From the NCBI GenBank assembly GCA_007123395.1, contig SKLD01000351.1, positions 1-5,147 on the forward strand: 5,147 nucleotides of DNA, read 5' to 3'. This document shows, one piece after another, positions 1-5,147 of this stretch. Positions within the stretch are counted from its first letter, which is position 1. Each line of letters starts with the position of its first letter. Origin of the DNA: Opitutales bacterium. Lineage in GTDB: Bacteria; Verrucomicrobiota; Verrucomicrobiia; Opitutales; Oceanipulchritudinaceae. The position numbers were made by a program, and so were the translations under genes. Under the pieces are notes generated by a model. The model searched no databases, had not been told where the DNA came from, and was given only the letters and a program-made list of their open reading frames with translations.

Positions 1-244
1 CCAACGGCGCCGGCAAGTCGACGCTCATGCACATCCTCACCGGCCTGCTTAAGGCCGACGGCGGGCGGGTGGAGGCGAAGGTGCCGGTCGGGCTCGTGCC
101 CCAGCACATCGCGCTCTACCTTGATCTAACGGCGTGGGCCAATATTGAGATCTTCGGCGGCTTGTACGGGCTCGACCGCGCCACCCTTGAGCGGCGGGGC
201 GGCGAGCTGCTACGCCTCGCCAACCTTTGGGAGCGGCGTCACGA

Positions 245-251
245 CCGCTAA
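245..251 (+). other. Apparent -1 frameshift site in the ABC ATPase gene
   Basis: The upstream frame reads H-D-R and then TAA at 249-251; the downstream frame reads L-K-A-F-S-G-G from base 248. Adding one C after CGC (246-248) would restore D-R-L-K-A-F-S-G-G-M, which fits the normal ABC signature region. The downstream frame is itself closed upstream by a TGA at 188-190, so the shift must lie between 191 and 250, and protein similarity places it at the end of that interval. No X-XXY-YYZ slippery heptamer is visible, which argues against programmed -1 frameshifting. Confidence 0.75.
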
Positions 252-756
252 AGGCCTTCTCCGGCGGGATGCAGCGCCGCCTCAACCTCGTCGTAAGCCT
301 TCTGCACGATCCGCCGTGCCTGCTGTGCGACGAGCCCACGACCGGGGTGGACCCGCAGTCGCGCAACGCCCTCTTCGAGTTGATCGAGGCGCGCAACCGC
401 GCCGGGCTGACGGTCATCTACACGACGCATTACATGGAGGAGGCGGAGCGGTTGTGCCACCGCATCGGTATCATTGACCACGGGCGGTTGCTCGCGGCGG
501 GCACGCGGGATGAACTGGTGGCCCGCGCCCATGCCGCGCCGGTGTTCCGGTTTTTCGAGTGTCCGGAGCGTGCGGCGCTGCGCGCGGTCCTCGAAGGCAA
601 GGGCCGGTGGCGGGAGGAAAACGGATACGCTTCGTTCGCGCCCGCGGAGGACCTCGGCGCGGACGGCGTGGGGGCGGCCATGCGGGCGGCGGGCTTTCCG
701 GAGACCCGGTTCGAGGTGCGGCGTCCGAGCCTTGAGCAGGTGTTTCTCGAACTCAC

Positions 757-766
757 GGGGAGGGAG
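757..766 (+). promoter_or_regulatory. Ribosome binding site of the ABC permease
   Basis: The purine run GGGGAGGGAG ends 8 bases before the ATG at 775. It lies inside the end of the ATPase coding region and supports both that start and translational coupling of the two subunits through the ATGA overlap. Confidence 0.65.
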
Positions 767-774
767 TTGCGCGA

Positions 775-2124
775 ATGAGGACGGTGTGGCTGCTCTTCCG
801 CAAGGACGTGCGGGTGTTTCTCAACGACCGGGTGGCGGCGGTGATCACGCTGCTCGTACCCATGGGGCTCATACTGCTTTTCGGGTTTGCTCTCGGCGGA
901 ACGTCGTCGGGGCCGTCCGGCGTGCGGCTGCTGGTCGTCGACGAAGCGGGGACGGCGGCTTCGGCGCGGCTCGTGGCCGCGCTGGAGCGCGAGGCGGCGT
1001 TCCGCGTCGTCCGCGAGCGGACGGAGGATGACGGGGCGGTGCCTCTCACGGAGGAAGACGCCCGCCGCCTGCTGCGGACAAACGCCTCGGCCTTCCGCTT
1101 CGCCGTGATCCTTCCGGAGGACTTTGAAAGCGGGGATTTTGGGTACCGCCTGCGCTTTCTCAACAATCCGCAGAACCCGATGGAGAACGCCATGGTCACG
1201 GGACTGCTCCAGCGCGCCTTCTTCACAGAGTTGCCGGGCCTCCTCCTCGCGGACATGGAGGAGCGGGCGGAGTCCGTCCTCGGCGAGGGCGGATGGGAAA
1301 CACTGCGCGACAATGTGGCGGCGTTCGGGGCGGATGTGTTCGGGGCCGATCCGGAGGACACTTTGCGGGGTTTCGATTCCATGGTGGAGACCGTACGCGA
1401 CGGTGCGGCGACGTTCTTCGGCGGGGAGGCGGGGGCGGACGGCGGCGCCGCCGGCGAGGCGCTCGGCGGCTTGCTCGATCTCGAGAGGGAGCAGGTGCAT
1501 GGCCGCGGCCGCAATCCCGCCACGCAGAGCATCGCGGGTTTTGCCTCGATGTTTCTGCTCTTCGGCCTCACGGCGGCGGCGATTTCGCTCTTCGAGGAAC
1601 GCAACCAGCAGATTCTCCACCGGCTGCTCGCCGGGCCGGTCTCGCGCGGCCAGATTCTCCTCGGCAAGTACCTTTTCAGCATGGTGCTCGGGTTCACGCA
1701 GGTGGCGGTGCTGTTTCTTTTCGGCCACCTTGTCTTCGATGTCGTGGCACGGCCCGGGCAGATGCCGCTCGTTGCCATGGTCGCGCTCGCCCTCTCGGCG
1801 GCGGCGACGGGTTTCGGGATGATCCTCTGCGCCTTCACCCGCACGGCGGCGCAGGCCCAGGGTGTTTCCACGCTGCTCATTCTGACGATGAGCGCGCTGG
1901 GTGGCGCGATGATTCCGGCCTTTCTCTTTCCCGCGTTTTTGCGCGAATACATCAGCCCGTTGTCGCCGGTCTACTGGGGTATGGAAGGGTTCCTCGCCGT
2001 GCTTTGGCGCGACGCGGGCTTCGCCGAGGTCTGGCCGTACGCGGGGGTGCTCCTGCTCTTCGCGGCGGTGACCCTGGCGGTGGCGACGCCCCGGTTTTTG
2101 CGCGACGGCACGTTTTCGCGGTGA
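775..2124 (+). CDS. ABC-2 type exporter permease with large extracytoplasmic domain
   Basis: This is the membrane subunit pairing with the ATPase just upstream (ATGA overlap, good ribosome binding site). The 449 residues show the arrangement of the ABC2_membrane_3 class (YbhS/YbhR-like): an amphipathic N-terminus (LLFRKDVRVFLNDR), TM1 at about 21-41, a soluble domain at about 43-250, then five further segments at about 252-272, 299-320, 332-353, 364-387 and 421-438. Before the third segment, residues 274-298 (FEERNQQ...HRLLAGPVSRGQILLGK) match the cytoplasmic coupling segment of ABC-2 permeases, which contacts the ATPase. The soluble domain contains the NNPQNP..N..V motif region (130-142), usual in this class, and a Gly/Ala-rich stretch at 215-232. 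The protein is longer than typical YbhS-like subunits (around 370-380 residues), with the extra length lying in this domain. It is intact although the ATPase gene appears broken. The exported substrate cannot be told from sequence; drugs, lipids or ions are all known for the class. Confidence 0.9.
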   Translation: MRTVWLLFRKDVRVFLNDRVAAVITLLVPMGLILLFGFALGGTSSGPSGVRLLVVDEAGTAASARLVAALEREAAFRVVRERTEDDGAVPLTEEDARRLLRTNASAFRFAVILPEDFESGDFGYRLRFLNNPQNPMENAMVTGLLQRAFFTELPGLLLADMEERAESVLGEGGWETLRDNVAAFGADVFGADPEDTLRGFDSMVETVRDGAATFFGGEAGADGGAAGEALGGLLDLEREQVHGRGRNPATQSIAGFASMFLLFGLTAAAISLFEERNQQILHRLLAGPVSRGQILLGKYLFSMVLGFTQVAVLFLFGHLVFDVVARPGQMPLVAMVALALSAAATGFGMILCAFTRTAAQAQGVSTLLILTMSALGGAMIPAFLFPAFLREYISPLSPVYWGMEGFLAVLWRDAGFAEVWPYAGVLLLFAAVTLAVATPRFLRDGTFSR

Positions 2125-2170
2125 AGTCCGGGGCGGGATTTGGATTTGCCGGGGCGGCGGGTCGTGCGCG

Positions 2171-2177
2171 AAGGTGG
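2171..2177 (+). promoter_or_regulatory. Ribosome binding site fixing the dus start
   Basis: AAGGTGG lies 4 bases before the ATG at 2182. An in-frame TTG at 2140 would add 14 residues (beginning MDLPGRR) but has no such site and no family support, so 2182 is preferred. Confidence 0.6.
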
Positions 2178-2181
2178 GGGG

Positions 2182-3306
2182 ATGCTTCCATGGTTCGATG
2201 AAGGCCGGTTCCCCCTCGTCCTCGCCCCGATGGCGGGCTTTACGGACGTGGTCTTTCGCGAACTCTGCAAGCGCGAGGGGGCGGACGTGCTGGTCTCCGA
2301 GTTTGTCATGGCCAACCGCTTTCTCGATCCCGACGGCGAGGTGAACGCGTGGGAAACGGTCGATTTCACGGAAGCGCAGCGGCCCATGGGGGTGCAGCTC
2401 TTCGGCAGCGACGGGGCGAAGATGGGCGAGGCCGCGCGGCGCATTGTCGACCGCCTCGCGCCCGACTTTATCGACCTGAACTTCGGCTGCCCCGCCCCCA
2501 AGGTGGTGGACAACTGCGCGGGCAGTTCGCTCCTGCGCGACCTCCCGCGTCTCGCCTCGGTCGCCCGCGGGGTGGTCGGTGCTGTCGGCGCGCGCGTGCC
2601 GGTGACGGCGAAGATCCGCATCGGCTGGGACGACCGGAGCATTGTCGCGACAGAGGCCGCCCGTCTCCTCGAAGGCGAGGGCATCCGTGCGCTCACGGTA
2701 CACGGGCGCACGAAAGTGCAGGGCTACCAAGGGGAGGCGCGCTGGGATGTGATCGAGGCGGTGGCGGCGGCGGCCGGGATCCCCGTTGTGGGCAACGGCG
2801 GCATCGAGTCGGCGAAGGACGTCGCGGACCGCCTGCCGTCGACCAGCGTGCGCGGGTTCATGGTCGGTCGGGCCGCGCTCGGCTATCCGTGGATCTTCCG
2901 GGAGATCAAGGGATATCTGGAAACGGGTGCCGTTCCGCCCGAGCCGTTGCTGGAAGAGCGTTGGGCGACGATTCTCTGGTATTGCGACACGCTCATGCGC
3001 CATACCCTGCGCCCCGGTCGCTGGGACCGCCTGCAATGGATGCGCGCGCGGCTCAAGAGTTTCACCAAGCGCATGCCGGGCTGCCGCAAGTTGCGCCCGG
3101 CCCTCGACCGCGTGGCAACCTACGACGACCTGCGCGCGCTCGCAGCGGACTACCTTGAGGGGCGCGGCGCCGATGTGTCGGCCTTCGCCGAGAGCGTGGA
3201 GCGGTCGCGCGGCGCGCTTGCCACGCACCATGCCCCGCGGGCGGGAGCGGCGGAGCCGGCTCCGCCGCCTGTGCCCGTTTCAGCCGCCGAAGGCCATGGC
3301 CAGTAG
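2182..3306 (+). CDS. dusB: tRNA-dihydrouridine synthase (DusB-type)
   Basis: This FMN-dependent cytoplasmic enzyme uses NAD(P)H to reduce specific uridines in tRNA to dihydrouridine. The 374-residue product carries the family landmarks along a TIM barrel: APMAGFTD (15-22) at the FMN site, a conserved Glu (E40), Q72, NFGCPAPKVV (100-109) with the catalytic acid Cys103, K144 in TAKIRIGW, H174 in TVHGRT, the phosphate-binding GNGGI (204-208), and GRAALGYPWIF (229-239) leading into the helical tRNA-binding domain. The spacing and the MGRAA..G.PWIFREI-like segment resemble E. coli DusB more than DusA or DusC, so the symbol is a subgroup inference. The start at 2182 is set by the ribosome binding site. 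The gene begins 57 bases after the permease on the same strand, so co-transcription is plausible, though no functional link is evident. The last roughly 30 residues are Ala/Pro-rich, beyond the normal domain end, and overlap the convergent neighbour. Confidence 0.93.
   Translation: MLPWFDEGRFPLVLAPMAGFTDVVFRELCKREGADVLVSEFVMANRFLDPDGEVNAWETVDFTEAQRPMGVQLFGSDGAKMGEAARRIVDRLAPDFIDLNFGCPAPKVVDNCAGSSLLRDLPRLASVARGVVGAVGARVPVTAKIRIGWDDRSIVATEAARLLEGEGIRALTVHGRTKVQGYQGEARWDVIEAVAAAAGIPVVGNGGIESAKDVADRLPSTSVRGFMVGRAALGYPWIFREIKGYLETGAVPPEPLLEERWATILWYCDTLMRHTLRPGRWDRLQWMRARLKSFTKRMPGCRKLRPALDRVATYDDLRALAADYLEGRGADVSAFAESVERSRGALATHHAPRAGAAEPAPPPVPVSAAEGHGQ
3247..3268. terminator. Perfect 22-base palindrome, possible terminator-like hairpin
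   Basis: The 22 bases are exactly self-complementary, centred on GCCGGC, and can fold into a 9-bp GC stem with a CCGG loop. The palindrome sits within the codons for residues 356-363 of the dihydrouridine synthase and starts 11 bases beyond the stop of the convergent membrane-protein gene. Its position suits transcript termination or 3'-end stabilisation for the minus-strand gene. No U-tract follows on either strand, so it is not a classical intrinsic terminator. The palindrome is certain; the function is inferred. Confidence 0.4.
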
Positions 3307-3759
3307 GCCGCCGACCAAGCCCACGGTGAATCCGTAGGCGGCGTGCCCACCCACATAGACGAGTCCGAGTGCGAAGGTTACACTGTCGCGCCGGTGCTCC
3401 TCGCGCGGGTGGACGTCACGCACCAGATACATGAGCAAAATACTCACAAAGATCCCGTGCGCGATACCGAAGCCGAGGCCGATGGGCATGGCCGAGGGCA
3501 TGGAAACTTCGTTGATCGCATGGAGTCCCCAGAGGTAAAGCAGGCCGAAGACGCCGCCGCAGCCGAGGTGGACCGCCGTGCCCGCCGCCGCGCCGCCGCC
3601 GCGGGTGAGCAGGCTGCCGATGACTTTTGTCATGTCGACGGGCGTGGCGTGCTTTTGGGAGAGGATACGCATCAGCGTGTTCATCGCGATGCCGCCGGCG
3701 AGACCGGCGATCAGCGCGGTGACGACGAAGGGTAGGAGAGGAAGGCTGTCGTTCATCAT
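3280..3759 (-). CDS. Small four-helix integral membrane protein, function unknown
   Basis: The 159-residue product is highly hydrophobic, with likely membrane segments at about 8-29, 60-80, 92-113 and 127-156. A polar loop (residues 31-48, RILSQKHATPVDMTKVIG) follows the first helix and a charged loop (114-125, RDVHPREEHRR) precedes the last. Histidines occur at H64 (VHLGCGGVFG), H80, H101 (GIAHGIF) and H139 (GGHAAYGF). The repeated H-x-x-x-G and H-x-x-Y-G style motifs recall uncharacterised membrane families such as DUF6789, but I cannot confirm this. I prefer this strand because the membrane pattern is coherent across the whole frame, whereas the opposing frame (3343-3735, +) is a polar, Ala/Glu-rich sequence without recognisable features. 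Two adjacent ATGs (3759 and 3756) could start it, and neither has a visible Shine-Dalgarno site. It converges on the dihydrouridine synthase and diverges from mutL. Confidence 0.75.
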   Translation of the reverse strand: MMNDSLPLLPFVVTALIAGLAGGIAMNTLMRILSQKHATPVDMTKVIGSLLTRGGGAAAGTAVHLGCGGVFGLLYLWGLHAINEVSMPSAMPIGLGFGIAHGIFVSILLMYLVRDVHPREEHRRDSVTFALGLVYVGGHAAYGFTVGLVGGLLAMAFGG

Positions 3760-3885
3760 ATCAAGATTCGAGCAAATAAACTTCTAATGCAAATTAAATT
3801 AACTAATCGGATGGATGTGGATTTCCCCGCCGCGGGGCGGATTTGGTCTTCCGTCCGGCGGCGTGAACATGCACTGTCCTCTGTA
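3760..3885. promoter_or_regulatory. Divergent intergenic region with AT-rich core
   Basis: This gap lies between the starts of the minus-strand membrane protein and mutL. Bases 3766-3807 are strikingly AT-rich against strongly GC-rich surroundings, as expected for promoters read in both directions. Several -10-like hexamers are present (for example TTTATT on the minus strand at 3780-3775 and TAAATT on the plus strand at 3795-3800), but none pairs with a convincing -35 box, so I do not call exact promoters. A small inverted repeat, CCCCG/CGGGG with a 3-base loop, lies at 3825-3837. If mutL starts at 3787 or 3811 rather than 3886, most of this stretch would be coding. Confidence 0.45.
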
Positions 3886-5147
3886 ATGGGCCGGATCCTC
3901 AAACTCCCCGACCACGTGGCCAACCAGATCGCCGCCGGCGAAGTGGTGGAACGGCCCGTCGCCGTGGTCAAGGAGCTGGTCGAAAACGCGCTCGACGCCG
4001 ACGCGCGCACGGTTGAGGTGGAGTTCCGGCGCGGCGGCAAGGCCTACATCCGCGTGGCCGACGACGGCACGGGCATGGATGCCGAGGACGCCCGCGCCTG
4101 CCTCGAGCGGCACGCCACCTCGAAAATCCGCGAAGCGCGCGACCTCCTGCGGGTCGGGAGTTTCGGGTTTCGCGGGGAGGCGCTGCCGAGCATTGCGAGC
4201 GTGTCGAAGTTCCGCCTGCGCACGCGCCTGCGCGGGGCGGGGGAGGGTATCGAGATAACGATGTCCGGCGGGGCTGCGCCGTCCGCGCGCTCCTGCGGCA
4301 TGCCCGAAGGTACGGTCGTCGAGGTCGCCCACCTCTTCAGCACCGTGCCTGCGCGGCGCAAGTTCCTCAAGACCGACCGTACCGAGTCCGCTCATATCAT
4401 CCACCTCTGCCGCCTCCTTGCGGTGGCTCACCCGGAGGTGGGGTTCACGCTCATTGAAGACGGGCGCACGGTCTTTCAGTCGCCCGCTTGCGACTCGCGC
4501 GAGGCACGCGTGGCCGAGGTCTTCGGGCGGCGCACGGCGGGTGATCTCATGGAGGTGGAGGCGGCGAGTGCGGAAGGTTGGCGGATCGACGGCCTCGTCG
4601 CCCTGCCTGGCCGGGGCCGCTCCACCCGCGCCGAGATGGCCTGCTACGTGAACCGGCGGCCCGTCGACAGCCGCTTGCTCAATTTTGCCCTCATTGAGAG
4701 CTACCACACCTACCTCCCGCGCGGGCGCTACCCCGTCGCCTTTCTCTTTCTCGACGTCCCGAGCGATATAGTGGATGTCAATGTCCACCCCGCAAAGCGT
4801 GAAGTGCGTTTCCGCGACGAGGGCGCGGTGCGCCGCTTTGTTATGGAGGCGCTCCTCGCCCGCCTGCGCCAAGCCGCCCGCAAACCGCTCGAACAGGCCG
4901 CGCCTGCGGACGACGGTGGATCGCAGAGGTTCGCCGGTGATACGGAGCGTGCATCTGCCCCGGCCCCGACGCCGTCTCCACGCCCGGTGGCCGGTGCCGC
5001 CGCCCCCGTGCCTACGTCGGCAACCACCACCCGTCCGACGGCGGGCGGTGCCTCCTCCTCCGCTCCCGCGCCGCCCCGCGAGGGGCCTCCGGTGCCCGAT
5101 CCCGCACCTGCCCCGTCTTCCTCTGCCTCCACACCCGCCCCGTCTGC
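3886..5147 (+). CDS. mutL: DNA mismatch repair protein MutL, 3'-truncated by window end
   Basis: MutL is the ATP-driven matchmaker of mismatch repair; it couples mismatch recognition by MutS to downstream strand incision and removal. The visible 420 residues begin with the GHKL ATPase domain: MGRILKLPDHVANQIAAGEV, ELVENALDA (catalytic E30 and Mg-binding N34), DDGTGM (59-64), RHATSKI (75-81) and GFRGEAL (94-100). The transducer domain follows (about 215-330), with CYVNRRPV (253-260) and DVNVHPAKREVRF (297-309), including the ATP-contacting Lys304. From about 333 the sequence becomes a Pro/Ala/Ser/Thr-rich linker, still open at the window end; the C-terminal dimerisation domain, and any endonuclease motif, lie outside. 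The start at 3886 is chosen because family members begin at this point, but no Shine-Dalgarno site precedes it, and in-frame ATGs at 3811 and 3787 would add 25 or 33 residues. It is transcribed away from the membrane-protein gene. Confidence 0.95.
   Translation, partial: MGRILKLPDHVANQIAAGEVVERPVAVVKELVENALDADARTVEVEFRRGGKAYIRVADDGTGMDAEDARACLERHATSKIREARDLLRVGSFGFRGEALPSIASVSKFRLRTRLRGAGEGIEITMSGGAAPSARSCGMPEGTVVEVAHLFSTVPARRKFLKTDRTESAHIIHLCRLLAVAHPEVGFTLIEDGRTVFQSPACDSREARVAEVFGRRTAGDLMEVEAASAEGWRIDGLVALPGRGRSTRAEMACYVNRRPVDSRLLNFALIESYHTYLPRGRYPVAFLFLDVPSDIVDVNVHPAKREVRFRDEGAVRRFVMEALLARLRQAARKPLEQAAPADDGGSQRFAGDTERASAPAPTPSPRPVAGAAAPVPTSATTTRPTAGGASSSAPAPPREGPPVPDPAPAPSSSASTPAPS

Larger units (their letters stand above)
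1..778 (+). pseudogene. ABC-2 type transporter ATP-binding protein, 5'-truncated and frameshifted
   Basis: This is the cytoplasmic nucleotide-binding subunit of an ABC-2 type exporter, which hydrolyses ATP to drive the permease encoded next to it. The first frame, from base 3, opens inside the Walker A motif (NGAGKST) and continues through a Q-loop (GLVPQ) and the helical region, ending at a TAA at 249-251. The second frame, reading CTA AAG from base 248, gives the signature FSGGM, Walker B with catalytic glutamate (CLLCDEP), the D-loop region (TTGVDP) and the H-loop histidine (IYTTHYMEEAE). It ends in a C-terminal tail typical of exporter ATPases (SLEQVFLELTGRE). The two frames join seamlessly if one base is missing around 245-248, so a single-base deletion or sequencing error is the simplest explanation. 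If real, the domain is split between Walker A and the signature and cannot be active as one chain. The start lies outside the window. The Walker A to Q-loop spacer is short for an exporter ATPase. Family certain, substrate unknown. Confidence 0.88.

Noticed and set aside
2128..2157. Nine-base direct repeat CCGGGGCGG (2128-2136 and 2149-2157) between the permease and dusB
   Set aside because: It is short and compositionally likely in such GC-rich DNA, with no hairpin or known operator pattern.
2140..2181. TTG start extending the dihydrouridine synthase by 14 residues
   Set aside because: The ATG at 2182 has a good ribosome binding site and matches the usual family N-terminus.
430..3231. A 933-codon open frame on the minus strand antisense to the ABC genes and dusB
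   Set aside because: It runs opposite three convincing genes, its translation is Arg/His/Glu-rich without any recognisable domain, and long antisense frames are expected from strong G/C third-position bias.
3343..3735. Plus-strand 130-codon frame opposite the small membrane protein
   Set aside because: Polar, low-information sequence with no start signal; the minus strand gives coherent membrane helices over the same DNA.
3764..3792. Minus-strand promoter TTGCAT - 17 bases - GAATCT before the membrane-protein gene
   Set aside because: The -10 match is poor and lies only a few bases before the ATG, so I kept only the general AT-rich region.
3799..4872. Minus-strand 357-codon frame antisense to mutL
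   Set aside because: It is a shadow of the clearly identified MutL coding sequence and shows no domain of its own.

Overview
This is a GC-rich bacterial window holding five protein genes; two are cut by the window edges and one is interrupted by a frameshift. I see no rRNA, tRNA, CRISPR array, insertion sequence, phage gene or attachment site. GC content, the mixture of clear Shine-Dalgarno sites (permease, dihydrouridine synthase) and starts lacking one (mutL, the membrane protein), and the general look of MutL and the dihydrouridine synthase would suit a GC-rich Verrucomicrobiota (Opitutae-like) genome. That placement is an impression from the proteins and not a demonstrated assignment.

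Layout. Bases 1-778 (+) carry the 3' part of an ABC-2 type exporter ATPase whose reading frame is broken by an apparent one-base deletion near base 248. Its partner permease follows at 775-2124 (+) with an ATGA overlap. After 57 bases and a good ribosome binding site comes a DusB-type tRNA-dihydrouridine synthase (2182-3306, +). A small four-helix membrane protein (3280-3759, -) converges on it, and the two reading frames overlap tail to tail by 27 bases, next to a perfect 22-base palindrome. An AT-rich stretch (about 3760-3810) separates the membrane-protein gene from the divergently transcribed mutL (3886 to the window end, +), which is cut in its proline/alanine/serine-rich linker.

How the genes relate. 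Only the ATPase and permease form an obvious functional unit: an exporter of the NatA/YbhF-YbhS-like ABC-2 class with unknown substrate. The dihydrouridine synthase may be co-transcribed behind it but belongs to tRNA modification. MutL belongs to DNA mismatch repair and has a separate promoter region. The membrane protein is uncharacterised.

Hunt result. Nothing here looks like a new biological system. Worth a second look are the ATPase frameshift, the convergent overlap with its palindrome, the enlarged extracytoplasmic domain of the permease, and the uncertain mutL start.
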